DNA of 64,000 nt, taken from Rhizophagus irregularis. Taxonomy: Eukaryota > Glomeromycota > Glomeromycetes > Glomerales > Glomeraceae. The position numbers and the translations under genes are program-made. The DNA lies in the NCBI RefSeq assembly GCF_026210795.1, contig NC_089459.1:1550001-1614000 (forward strand). Direction: 5' to 3'. Positions 52,414 to 63,673 of the stretch are shown piece after piece. The notes beneath the pieces were generated by a model. That model searched no databases and was not told where the DNA came from. It worked only from the letters and a program-made list of their open reading frames with translations. Every line of letters begins with the position of its first letter. Within the stretch, counting starts at the first letter, position 1.

Positions 52414-52929
52414 CTATTTTGAAGCTCAAAGGCATAATAAAAATCTGCTGAAAATGAAAAAGAATACCATAAGTTAATAAATTTCGTAAATTTAATAAAA
52501 TTTATATTTGATCAGGTGTATATTCATTAGATTTGGTTTAGAACATAGAAATTAATTTATATTTCAGTATTCGTCTACATTTATTAATTTTCAATAGTTA
52601 GTTAATTTAATTAATTATAATTTATACTTTATTTTGATACCAAAATATGAAATAATTAAAAAATTCTATGGTAGCACGATAAAGTATAATATTGTTTTTG
52701 TATCATTCCTGAACACGTTAACCTACTGGAATAGTTATTAAAAGGTTAAGATGTTTTGAATAATGATGCATAATTCTATGATATCAATCAACTATCTTTT
52801 TAATTATCCTACATTCCAATAATGAAGATATTGTGATATTGTTATCCCCAATATTAAATAAAATATTAGTAATACAAAAGTTTAAATTACATATATTTTT
52901 GAAAAATCTTATTTGGAAGTTAAAAAAGA
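52414..52929. other. Convergent 3' region
   Basis: About 515 bp between SPF27 and the V-ATPase subunit c stop codons; AT-rich, nothing else seen. Confidence 0.5.
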
Positions 52930-53885
52930 TCAACCATATAATTGACAATCATTTTCTGCTTTAGTATTCAATATTAAACCCACAATTAAACCATAAAGAC
53001 CTAGCACTTCCGCAAAAATTAATATTAAGACCATAGTTACAAAGAGTCTTGGTTGTTGCGCATGAGCTCTTACACACTTTAAAAGGAAATTTTCTTATTA
53101 GAAAAAGAATTGACTTAGTCGACTTACAAAGAAGAATTTAATTAGGTAAAAACTTACAGCGTCACCGACCACACCAATAGTATACCCTGCTGCTAATCCG
53201 GAAAGTCCAACACCAAGTCCAGAACCCATATGAAGAAATCCACTTCATTGTCAAAATAATAAATAAAAAAATTAAACACCATGATATCAAATACGAAAAA
53301 TACGAAATATCAAATTATACTCACGTAAATAATGAATAGTCAGCAGTTGGTGACACTAAAGTGTAAATTTTAACAATATTAAAAAGGGAAGACTAATACT
53401 TTAAACAATGATTTTAAATACATACTAGATCCCGTTATTAAAACTGACATCACAAGACCATAAACAGCAATAATACCGGCCATAATAATGGGTAAAAGCG
53501 ACTAAAATTATTATTAATGATGAATACTTTGAACAACTCAAATGAAAGAAATAAGATTAAATATGTACGAAATTACCTTCATAATAAGTTCCGGTCGAAA
53601 TGTACCGGCGCCAGCAATACCAATTCCTGCTTTTGCAGTCCCATAGGCAGCTCCGATTGCTTTGGTATAGAATTACATTAATGAAAAAATAAATCTCAAA
53701 GTTGAACAATATAAAACTTATTATTTTAAACTTACAGCTGATTATCATCTTGTAATTTACGTGGTGAAAAAGTAAAGTTAAAAAGAATGTAAAAATACTT
53801 GAAAAATTATTTAATAACTTACTGCAGCTGCAACTCCTCCAAAACCAAAAAATGGCGCAAAGACTGGACAAGCATTTGTTGCCAT
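52930..53885 (-). CDS. VMA3: V-type proton ATPase proteolipid subunit c
   Basis: Subunit c forms the proton-conducting ring of the vacuolar ATPase. Seven exons, 53885-53823, 53748-53736 (13-nt micro-exon), 53659-53577, 53501-53426, 53355-53325, 53242-53158 and 53076-52930, sum to 498 nt, 165 residues, exactly the family size. Four membrane helices are visible: [16 protein letters not shown], then [40 protein letters not shown], and [20 protein letters not shown] with the proton-carrying Glu in [23 protein letters not shown] and AQQPRLF are family signatures. The micro-exon codes for only MIIS plus one base yet is needed to keep the frame. Confidence 0.94.
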
Positions 53886-54166
53886 TGTTAAAAAAAAATA
53901 AAATTTGATTGTTTGAGATGATTATTAGAAATAAATATTTATAATATTTATACAATTTTTATGGTTACTCAAGTCAGCCAATAAATCTAAAAGATCTTAT
54001 CAATCATTTAATCAGAGACTTTTTTTATACGCGTTTTCGAGATACATTAATTATAGAAGTATAGAGACAGCAAGTTTGACACCTCGATCTTGTGGCACCT
54101 GACACTTCGTTTAATCTTTTTTCAGAAACTACTCCAGGTCAAAAAAAAATAGAAAAACCCAGGGCA
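53886..54166. promoter_or_regulatory. Divergent promoter VMA3 / pallidin-like gene
   Basis: 281 bp separate the divergent start codons. A good acceptor (CTTTTTTCAG at about 54116-54125) lies here, so the pallidin-like gene may have an upstream non-coding or short first exon. No TATA is called. Confidence 0.4.
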
Positions 54167-54923
54167 ATGGAATTATCAGAAAATATTAATCCTGCTATTC
54201 CTTTATTGTCCGAAGGATTTTTAGCTCATTTCATACCAACTTTAACGCAAGTTGAAGAACAATTACGAGAATTAGAGTAAGTTATAAAGTATAGGATCAT
54301 CGAAATTTATATTTTATTTATTTTATTCTCCATCTATAGAAGGAGACAAAAACTTCTCTTGGAAGAAATGAAAACAACAAACACGAGAATGGAAAATCAA
54401 GATAATTACGAATATATAGCGTTAAGTGTCTGTGTCTTTGATTTTGTAATATAAGTAATATGAGTAGACCTAATAAAAAACATATTAATTTATCTTTTTA
54501 TATGAATTAAAGTTCTCGAAAATTCCCCAATATCACGAAAAGCTTCAATATATACGTAATACTATGATATCGATGTTATCACGTTCTAAAAATTTAAACC
54601 AGCGAGTTTCTCAACTTAAAATAATGAAAGAGCAGCAATTGGCACAAATTGCTGAAATACAAAAACGGGAAAGAAATTTCGATCAAACAGTTTTGGCTGC
54701 TAAAATTGTGGAGAATAATCCTCCTCCTTCTGTTCCCAAAGCTGTTGTTGTTTCAACAAAAATATCCAAGAAAAAGAAAAAAGATAAAACAAAAGATAAA
54801 GGAAAAGGAAAGGAAAAAGTTGTTAGAAGAGAAATTGAATTTAGTTCGTCATCGACTACGTCAGTTGTTGAAAGTAAAATTGAAGTTACAAAAGATACAT
54901 CTTTTGAAAAAACTGAAGGGTAA
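54167..54923 (+). CDS. BLOC1S6: BLOC-1 subunit 6 (pallidin)-like coiled-coil protein
   Basis: Pallidin is part of BLOC-1, which acts in endosomal sorting towards lysosome-related organelles. Exons 54167-54276, 54340-54445 and 54513-54923 join in frame to 208 residues. LSEGFLAHFIPTLTQVEEQL aligns in pattern with the pallidin start, and RRQKLLLEEMKTTNTRM plus YHEKLQYIRNTMISMLSRSK are heptad-rich, as in the family. After RVSQLKIMKEQQLAQI a Lys/Ser-rich tail (STKISKKKKKDKTKDKGKG) appears. The chosen ATG is the first in frame; codons upstream of it stay open to a stop at 54077-54079 without another ATG. Exon 2's donor (GTAATA) was chosen because it restores the family pattern. Confidence 0.7.
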
Positions 54924-55059
54924 ATTAAATAATTTATTCAAATTTTAAAAAATGTCTAATGATATAATAAATTATGTTAAAATCTATTTTGTAAATTAAA
55001 CTGCGCGCCATTGATATTTGTTTTCGAGAATGTATAATTTCCAATACCCAAATCTTCTC
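54924..55059. other. Short convergent spacer
   Basis: 136 bp separate two convergent stop codons; the 3' UTRs probably overlap. Confidence 0.5.
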
Positions 55060-55962
55060 CTACGTCGTTGTATATAAAGTCATTTGCACATCTTTTAAAG
55101 TCAGTCCACATTTCTCATAAAAAGGAATATTTTTTTCGTTACAATTCAAAATTAACTTATAACATCCAAGTTCTTTGCCAATATGTTTAAGCTGATCAAT
55201 AATTCTAGAATTGAAAAATATTTAGCAAGTTAAATAGCATAACATAGATTATCAGATTTCCTTACCTTCTCCCCAAACTTTTTCCTCTTTGTGAATCGTG
55301 TACAACAATATCCTCTATATGTCCTGCCTTTATATAATTATGAAAAAATGTTAAACCAAATGAATTTTGTATAATCTAAATAAACACACCCGCTTACCTT
55401 TCCGCAGTTCCTCAGAAATTTCATTTCCACAAATAAAGTTCCTAGACCTACGATCTTTCCTTGATCTTCATCCTCAATAGCAATCGTATAGTATCCGCCA
55501 GCCTTTTTCATTTCTTCAAATTGTTCTATTACGAAAAAAATTCTCTATTTAAAAATTGTTAAATCAAATTTTAAACTAAACATAAGAAGCATTACCAACA
55601 AATTTTTTCTGTGAAATTTCTCCCGTAATTGAAAGTTGTTCTAAACAATCAAAAATTCCTATTCATTAAAGGAGAATATAGTTAAGGTTACTGCGCCGTT
55701 ATGGTTCCGATCTTAATTTAATAAATTATAAATAATTTATATTATTTTCTACGAACTTTTCTACGAACTCTTTTTCCTTAATTATTGGTTCCAATATATA
55801 TGCTTTTACAGTTCTTTTACTGAATCTGAACTTTATATTTTAGGAATAATACAAACCTTTATCAAAATCATCCTTTGCGAGCGGTCTTAACTTTAAATTA
55901 GGTGATAACGCGTCTTGTATCTCGGTTGAAATCAATGATTCATCAAAAATATATTCCGGCAT
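55060..55962 (-). CDS. GNA1: Glucosamine 6-phosphate N-acetyltransferase
   Basis: GNA1 acetylates glucosamine 6-phosphate with acetyl-CoA, a step towards UDP-GlcNAc, the precursor of chitin and glycans. Five exons, 55962-55857, 55658-55596, 55525-55398, 55327-55266 and 55204-55060, sum to 504 nt, 167 residues (yeast Gna1 has 159). The GNAT core is clear: GGYYTIAIEDEDQGKIVGLG, TLFVEMKFLRNCGKAGHIED, the acetyl-CoA loop DSQRGKSLGRRIIDQL, and GCYKLILNCNEKNIPFYEKC with the catalytic/active-site tyrosine. Splice sites are canonical. Confidence 0.94.
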
Positions 55963-56274
55963 TTTCAAAATTTGTATCGGTTATTAAAGTGAAATAAAAC
56001 CATATATATTTGCTGTCTTTATAATTCCATATTTAGTATTTTGGTATTTATCATTGGTTTATCTAAATATAGACTCTAAAAATCCAAATGTTTCGACATA
56101 TATGCGTTATGTGCATCAGGATCAAAGGAATCAGGATAAGGTGAAAGAATTGATAAATATCCGGCGTAATCTGATCACCTGGCGCAGTAAATCGGTATTT
56201 TAAGTCCGTAATAATTTAAATCAATTCTTTGATAAGTCGAATTATTTCATAAAAATTTATAGTGGTTAAAGAAA
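55963..56274. promoter_or_regulatory. Divergent promoter GNA1 / DUF7918-like gene
   Basis: About 310 bp between divergent start codons. A GGCGCAGTAAATCGG patch lies at about 56180. No known site is called. Confidence 0.35.
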
Positions 56275-57451
56275 ATGTTGTTAGATGGCTTTCGTTTAGA
56301 AATTCTGGTAAATAATGTACCACTACCTGAGGTTACTGAACAAGTCGACCCGCAAAAGGTAATCATTTACTTCATTAGTGTTAGTTTCTTTTGTATGGGT
56401 TTTACCTTTTTTTTCAGTTTGACACTAATTTAGCCACATAAAACTTCTTAAAGAAAATACTCCCAAGTCCTTCTTATACTTGCAATGAGAATTCTGAAAT
56501 ACAGTGTAAAAGGTTAGCGTATCAATTAAGCTGCTTTCAATTTGATTTTCTTTCTATTTTCATATAAACAAATATTTTTTATTTTGTTTTTTTATTTTTT
56601 ATTTATTTATTTATTTTTTTAATATTTATTACGTTGTAATGAATAGTCCAGTTACAACTTTTGCAGCCGTTCACGAATTTGGAGAAAGATATGCTATACG
56701 ATTTTCTGCACCAGCTTTAAAATGTAGTCATGCAAATCCAATAAAAGTGTTTTTATATGTGGATGGAGAGTATGATTACTCTTATACTGATATCAATTCT
56801 AATAAACTTGCTGATACACGAACGTGCTTTTGGAGCAAAAATCGGGACAAGATTTATTTTTTTAAATTCGATCCTACCATTTGGAAAGGAGAGGCCGATA
56901 ATTATAATTCGACTAAAACTTATTCTTTCGGAGGGCCAGGCGCCGTATCAGTATACTTTTATCGTGCCAAACGCGTTCCATGGAATGTAAATCCTCCACC
57001 TGATTATGATGTTGAACCAGCTGTCATCCCAGAGAGCAAGGATACGAGATCTATCAAAATCGCAACACAATATGATGTTCAACCTGTACCGAATCCATCA
57101 ATTACGAGATTTGACACGTATTTGCAAGAGCAAGGACCTCCTTTAGCAGTTTTACATTTACACTATCGTCCAGCTGCTTACTTAATTGCTCGTGGGCACA
57201 ACATCCCCAATCCGCGCTTATCAATCCAACATTCTTCACTAAATGGAAGGAATTGTATATCAACACAAAATCATAATAACAACCAATTGTTAGATGTTAA
57301 AATCAAGGAAGAGCCAATTGTTATCAAAGAAGAACCAGAAGACACAAGTCCTACGAGGGGAAAAAGAAAAACCAAACCTGCAGAAATAATTATTATTAGC
57401 GATGATGAAGACGATGATGATTCACATAAGGCTAAAAAATTATGTCCCTGA
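56275..57451 (+). CDS. DUF7918-like fungal protein with SUMO-type tail
   Basis: The function is unknown. The N-terminal exon (56275-56358) reads MLLDGFRLEILVNNVPLPEV, the usual opening of fungal DUF7918-like proteins as I remember the family. The main exon has SPVTTFAAVHEFGERYAIRF, then VFLYVDGEYDYSY, and ends at 57451. The 280 bp in between could not be joined convincingly: the donor GTAATC at 56359 is clear but the acceptor is not, so a small middle exon may exist, or translation may start at 56639. The C-terminus holds VKIKEEP and VIKEEPED (both psi-K-x-E) followed by EIIIISDDEDDDD, a SUMO-interacting-motif pattern, and a basic stretch GKRKTKP. A nuclear role is inferred. Confidence 0.6.
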
Positions 57452-57800
57452 ATTATTTATATAGAAACGGATTACGCGTCATATATTTTAACCTAGAATG
57501 ATGTCGGGTAAAGTTTATTATATGTCAAATTTTTTTTTATTTATTCTTTCCCCTTTCTGTTAAATGTATATATCCCTTACTGGCATACAAAAGTTTTCAA
57601 CATTTTTAGTGTTTTAACACAATTTAGACTAATATGAAATGTTACAAAGCTTTAAATTTTGTAAATTATCCAAAAATGTAATAAAACTGAATAAATTAGG
57701 TTTAATGTTTTTAAAATGAAAATTTTAATCACGTGATATCTAAATATAATCATGTGAATATAAATTTACGTAGATAATTCATAATGTTATTCATTTAACC
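57452..57800. other. Intergenic
   Basis: About 350 bp: the 3' flank of the DUF7918-like gene with (TTT)n, and the distal promoter of the p23 gene. Two CACGTGA / CATGTGA-like E-box motifs lie at about 57732 and 57752. Confidence 0.4.
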
Positions 57801-57827
57801 AGAACATTCGCGAAACTGTTGACGTCA
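57801..57827 (+). promoter_or_regulatory. Heat-shock element and CRE upstream of p23
   Basis: At 57801-57815, AGAACATTCGCGAAA contains three perfect alternating nGAAn pentamers (GAA..TTC..GAA), the heat-shock factor site. A perfect CRE, TGACGTCA, lies at 57820-57827. Both are ~100-120 bp upstream of the ATG of an Hsp90 co-chaperone, which is where stress regulation would be expected. Confidence 0.75.
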
Positions 57828-57921
57828 CTAAATTTAAATCTTTATCAAAGATCTCGTTTCTTTTCTTTCCTTTTCATTATTCAGTAACGTTTCGGATACT
57901 TTCTTTTAAAAGGTTTCAATA

Positions 57922-58922
57922 ATGTCTAATAAGTAAGTAAAATTGTGGGTTTTTTTTGTATTTATTCTTTAGTATTCTCGTTACACGTAACCTTTTTACC
58001 AACTCCGTTTATCTTTTACTACTTTTATTGAAATTATTTGAACATTTCTGTTCATTCATTTTAGTAAAATTCTTCACCCCGAAGTACTTTGGGCACAACG
58101 CAGCAACGAACTTTATATTACAATAAATGTAACTGACTGTAAAGAACCGAAAATTAACGTGACTGAAAACAAGATCTCATTTGAAGGGAAATCTGGTCCA
58201 GAGCAGAGTTTATATGGATTTGAGTTGGAATTTCACAAAGATATTAAGCCCGAGGTTTGTAATATGGAAAAATAAATTTCGTAAATTTAGAGAGATTTAG
58301 TACGTCAATTTCTCAATATGTTAAAGTTGACATTTATTATTCAATTTTTAATCGAAAATTTTTAAATACAACGTCTGATTATTTATTCTCTTTCGTATAG
58401 ACTGCAAAGCGTTCCACGACTCCACGAAACATCTTTTTAGTTCTTGAAAAGGCCGAACAAAAACAAGATTACTGGCCACGTTTACAAAAGGATAAAAAAA
58501 AGATCCCATTTCTCAAGACCGATTTTTCTAAATGGAAAGATGAGGATGAAGATGAGGATGAAGGAGGTCCAGATCCTACAGGAGGAATGGATTTCTCTAA
58601 TCTAATGGGAGAAGGCTCGGACTCTGCACTCGTAAGTTTATCGAAGTTATTGATATATATTATAGTTATTTTACTCACTTTTATATTTTAGGATGACTCG
58701 GATGAGGATATGCCTGGTTTGGAAACAGTTGATGATACTACCAAGATCAATGACTCGACAAAGGAAGAATCAAGTGAAATTAGTGAAGAGAGTAAGAGCG
58801 AAGAGAAAGAAATTAAGAGTGAAGAGAAAGAAATTAAGAGTGAAGAGAAAGAAATTAAGAGTGAAGAGAAAGAGATTAAGAATGAAGAGAAAGAGATTAA
58901 GAGTGAAGAATCAAAAAAATAA
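57922..58922 (+). CDS. SBA1: Hsp90 co-chaperone p23 (Sba1)
   Basis: p23 binds the ATP-closed form of Hsp90 and slows its cycle to stabilise clients. Four exons (57922-57932, 58065-58254, 58401-58631, 58692-58922) sum to 663 nt, 220 residues. The first exon is only 11 nt (ATG plus eight). The CS domain follows: HPEVLWAQRSNELYITINV, KISFEGKSGPEQSLYGFELE, then the p23 marker YWPRLQKDKKKIPFLKTDFS with WKDEDED. A Gly/Met/Asp-rich tail carries MDFSNLMGEG. The terminus is a run of KEIKSEE repeats. Splice sites are canonical. Confidence 0.95.
58794..58915 (+). repeat. 18-bp coding tandem repeat in p23 tail
   Basis: About six copies of an AAGAGTGAAGAGAAAGAAATT-type 21-bp unit (KSEEKEI per unit) with minor changes, inside the last exon. 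The unit is a multiple of three, so copy number can vary without breaking the frame. Confidence 0.85.
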
Positions 58923-60183
58923 ATAAGATTAATTCTCAATAAAAGCGCGTTTTTATTTGTGCAAAAAATTCGTAAGGGATTAATTTAGTTATTCAAGGTA
59001 CTTATGAACAAATAAATTAGATTCGGTTATTATTTAGTTGGTAATAATATTATTTCGATTGAAAGATCTTTCTTTCATTTATATTTCTTTATTTTTGTTG
59101 GGCTTCACTTTAATAATTTTATTCCTTGTTTTCTCCGAAGATCAAAATAAAATTCTTGACCATAATTAATATTTGAAAAAGGAATTTAATTGTTCAAATT
59201 TTATCAATGTAAATTAATATATGAAACCATTCTGATTCATTATATCTTTTGTATTTACTGAACTTTGATGTAAGTAAAGTTATAAGAAAAGCTAAATCAT
59301 CTGTGCACTAAATTTATACATTATTTGTCATGCAAATAGAACAATCACTTTAGATATTTGGAAAGTATACAGTATATTGATTTGAATTTACAAAAGAGGA
59401 ACTTGAAAAGATATGTCTTTTGCATCATTTACAGTATATCAATTTTAAATGTTATTAAGAGTTTAGGGTTTACATACTTTTTACATAAACCACAATAATA
59501 TTATGTAACTTCAAATCAAAAACTATTACACATTTCTATTGGTTTGTTTACTATGACATTATAGAGTAAAAATCAATAATTTTAATGAAAATTTTTCCTA
59601 TGAATTTTACAAAAATTCCATGAATTTAACAAAATAATTTTTTATTTCAAATATTATATAATGAAAACTAAAAGTATTAATTTTGAGTATGTATATAAAA
59701 AAATATACCAAAAATTGTATTAATATTAGCATTTGTTTTAGAAAATTAAGTTAGTAAAAGATAAAATTAAAATATTAAGATAAAATTTAATATTTTAAAT
59801 TTTTTAATAAATAAATATCAATCTATTAATCTGAATTATAAAAATTTTTGCAAATTAAAATGTATATATATAACTTTTTCATTTCAGTTTATTTTAGTTT
59901 TAGACTAATTATGTAAAATTACCCAAATTTTAAATATTTATAACTTTTTGTATAAATATTTTTTGTAAACCTAACTGGTATTTAATAATACTTATTATAT
60001 TGAAAAATAAAATTACCAGTTTATTTCTTTAAAATTCTATTTTTTTTAAAGTATTAAAAGATTTAAACTATTGAACTGAAAGAATAAATGTTATTTTGTT
60101 TGAATATTTTTTATTATAAATTTTTATTATCATCATTTACATTTTTATTAATGCAATTAAACCAAATACAAATACAAAGAATA
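58923..60183. other. Intergenic, AT-rich
   Basis: The 3' flank of p23 and AT-rich DNA with no gene. A short inverted pair ATACAGTATATTGAT / TACAGTATATCAAT near 59370-59450 is seen, nothing larger. Confidence 0.4.
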
Positions 60184-60260
60184 TACAGTTAACTCTCTTT
60201 ATAGTCACACATTTGAAATTGTTTATATTAGGTGATTATAAGAAGATGTAATTATATAAA
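60184..60260 (+). mobile_element. Isolated left end of a TA-flanked element
   Basis: TACAGTTAACTCTCTTTATA then GTCACAC resembles the ends of the element at 8390-8908 (TACAGTTAAAG, TTTATAGTGA). No facing right end is seen before 63 kb, so this is a truncated copy. Its length is unknown. Confidence 0.45.
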
Positions 60261-60727
60261 AAATTTCTTATATTTATAATTTTGGCTAAAAATTAATATA
60301 ATTTTAATTAGAATTATACTTAAAAACTTTATTGTATCATAACTTTGCTAATATTAACTATAGAAAGGTAATCTTATTACTATTCAATTCATTTTAATAA
60401 ACAATTTTAATGATATAAAATACATTGAAATTCAATTATTAGATTAATTTCCAAAATTAAAAAATATTAAATAGTTTTAAAATAGTAATTTTACCAATCT
60501 TGATTATAAAAGATAATTTTATGACCATTTAATTTATCTTAATAAGATAAATTTAATAATATAAAATATAATTACTTAATCAATTTCAAAATTAAAAAAT
60601 AATAAATAGTTTTTAAGTAGTAATTTTATTAATATTGATTATAAAAAGAAGAATTTATTACTACCATTTGATTTGTTATAATAAAATAATTTCAACAAGT
60701 TATTAATCATCTTTTTATAGTTACTAA

Positions 60728-61004
60728 CACTGGTAAAAAAATGGTCTATCCTACACATATTCTACACATATCTTACATATATCGGGTACTCAAAATGTAG
60801 AAAATCATACACAAATAATACACATATAAATACATATCGAATGCTTATATATATAGTATACCTATTAGGTACCTGATATATATATGATATATATATTAGT
60901 ACCCGATATGTGTATGATATGTGTATTATTTGTGTATGATTTCTACATTTTGAGTACCCAATATGTGTAAGATATGTGTAGGATAAATCATTTTTTTACC
61001 AGTG
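60728..61004. mobile_element. Tourist/Harbinger-like MITE, 277 bp, TAA target duplication
   Basis: CACTGGTAAAAAAATG at 60728 is the perfect inverse of CATTTTTTTACCAGTG ending at 61004, and TAA is duplicated at both borders (60725-60727 and 61005-61007). The body is a near-complete palindrome built of TACACATAT/ATATGTGTA motifs around a (TA)-rich centre. A 3-bp TAA/TTA duplication is the hallmark of PIF/Harbinger elements. Confidence 0.8.
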
Positions 61005-63253
61005 TAAATATTAAACAATTTAGTAAAATATTAAATAAAACAATATAAAATGCAAATCAAGAAATATTTTTATTTATTTTTTATTTTTTTGTGTATTTAA
61101 AGTATGTCTAGTCAAAACTTTATTAAAATTGAAATCATATAAAATTACAAATATGTGAAAGTTCCTACTTTTGCTATATAATGAAAATGTTCAGGTATAC
61201 TTGCATCAAGTGATGCATTATATCAATGAAATAAAGCGAAAATAAAAATAAAAATAAAAATAAAAGGGAAATGATCAATAATAAAACCATCCTACAACTA
61301 CTTCAATCCTAAAATTAAGACCTACTAATCATTCTATCAAATTCCTTAAGATACTTCTAATTTTCTTAATATCAATCTAATATCAGTCAAAACCATAAGT
61401 TTATCAATACCATCTAAGCTTTTGTCAATTTTTTTGGCCTACTTGGCTACCTTCTATTTTTTATCTGATCTAAATGTATTAGTATTCTTCTGAAATATTT
61501 CGGAATTATCATTTTGCTTCATTTTCTGATAGTAGTTTCTTCTTTGCTTCAAGTTAAAAGCTAAGTATAATATTTTTTTCAATTACTAGTAAATTCTTTT
61601 AAACTGAAAATCATGATTCATAGTAAGTTATTAACTTGCAGGTATTACCTTTATCTTGAATTAATTTAAATGTTTTACATTCTGTAAATGTAAGTATAGA
61701 GTAAGCAGAGTTAGCCAAATATAGGAATGCAATAATAGTAGAAGCAGGAACTCCTATCAACACTATCTGAAATCATTCTCATTTTTTTTTTTACTTAAGA
61801 TCAGGATCCCAGAAAATATATAAATAAATAAGATCTCAAGTTACTTAGAATTTGTTAAAAAATTGTATAAATCTTTTCTTTTTAGATAATACTGACTAGA
61901 ATTTAATTTCCTAATTTAGAAACTGATTAGTATTATTATAATTCTGGCTTTAAAAAAAATCTTAGAGCTCATAGTAAAATTTTTTTGGCTGAACCTTACC
62001 TATTTATATATTTTCTGAGATCCTTAAAATCCCAGTTAACCTAAAATTATCTTATAAGTAAACCTCCAAATGGAGCAGTAAAATTGTGTAAAATTAGGGT
62101 GTGGAATTAGGATTAGGATTAGAGTTTGGAATTAGAATTAGGTTTTTAACTTTATTTATTTCTTTTTTTCTAATTTTTGATTGATGATTTAACTTGCAAA
62201 AATAGATGCTAGGTAGAGCTTCGCAACTTGACCTAACAGATTGAATAATCTGATGGGTTGATCAGAACCCCAAATATCACATATATAACTCACATTTGAG
62301 TTTTAGCAAATTCAATTAAAATTAGATTAAACTTATAATTTTAGATAGAGCAAATTGATTATGAGTTTTAGCAAATTGTGTTGATTTTACAAAGTCATAT
62401 TTTATATTTGAGCAAATTGGTACTTTTTTTTGAATTTAACTTATTCTTTTTTTAAAAAAACTTTTATTGATAATATTTTTAAAAATATTAATTTTGGGGT
62501 CCAGGTTATATTTTGGCCAAAATTAAGTATAATTCCGGCCAAAATTAAGCATAATGCAGGCCAAAAACTGTCTGATTAGTTTCGCAACATTTTATTTTTT
62601 AATAATTATTTATATTAATTTATTATTTATATTAATTATTATTTTATCTATAATTTACACATTTTTAATTATAAATTATAAAAATTAATAGTTTAATTTA
62701 TATTAATTATTTATTTTTTATTGATAATAAAAAAAAAAATTGTTAATTTCAGTAAATTGACAATTAAATTTACCAATCTACAAATAATTTGAATAAACTG
62801 AAATTATATTTTATTAAGCAAATTTAAACCTATATTATTTAGAATTTTACTATAATTCATATTTTGAGTTTTAGCAAATTAGTATAGATTTAAAATATGA
62901 TAATTTGATTTTTAGCAAATTAAGTCTATTTTAGTACTAAATTCATGCAGATCAGTTATGAGTTATATATATGTCCAAAATATTCAATTAGATCATCATA
63001 ATCTGATATAGGTTGGATCAGTGCAGGACCCTGAACATCTATAATACAACTCACAAATGATCAACATCCATTTACTATTAACTCTACGCATCTATTTTTT
63101 TATAGTAGCTCTACGCAAACTTAAATCTAAGTTCAAAATTAACATTAGAATATACAAATGCAAACCCTTAGTGATACTATCATAGTACTATTGTAATCAT
63201 TAATTGTGTTACTTAACTCAACTTTAATTGATAACTTTCGTAACACTTTATAC
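61005..63253. other. Intergenic, AT-rich with minor repeats
   Basis: No gene. Noted are a 22-bp tandem GGCCAAAATTAAG(T/C)ATAAT at 62513-62570, repeated GAGTTTTAGCAAATT phrases at 62297, 62351 and 62867, and two similar blocks AATCTGAT..GGTTGATCAG at 62247 and AATCTGATATAGGTTGGATC at 63000, about 750 bp apart in direct orientation. Confidence 0.4.
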
Positions 63254-63551
63254 AGGACCCCGGATATCTCCAAAACAGGTCATAAGTCACACTTTCGGCA
63301 GATTGGCCCATTTTTCAGGGGCTCAAAAAATCGTTTTTTGTAAATATCTCGGCATCCAGTGGTCCAATTTTGATGAACTTTTTTTTAAATTGTAGAGCTA
63401 AACGAGGGCTACAAAATAAAAAAAAAGTTCATTAAAATTGAATTACTGGATGCTGAGATATTTACAAAAAACGATTTTTTGAGTTTCAGCAAAAAGGGGT
63501 GTTTTTGGCCAAAAGTCCATTATGACCTTTATATTAGATATCCGGGGTCCT
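63254..63551. mobile_element. hAT-like foldback MITE, 298 bp, perfect 8-bp target duplication
   Basis: AGGACCCCGGATATCT at 63254 is the perfect inverse of AGATATCCGGGGTCCT ending at 63551. The 8 bases CTTTATAC lie directly outside both ends (63246-63253 and 63552-63559). The two halves pair over most of their length (CGTTTTTTGTAAATATCTC against GAGATATTTACAAAAAACG). An 8-bp duplication fits the hAT superfamily. The exact duplication implies recent insertion. Confidence 0.9.
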
Positions 63552-63673
63552 CTTTATACCGATATTCATTTATTCTTTATATCATATTAGATTTAGATTT
63601 AAAAATTCTCAGTTTATGCTGTTAGCATGAATACTAAAATATTACCTTTATTTAAATTTTAATACATTTTACT

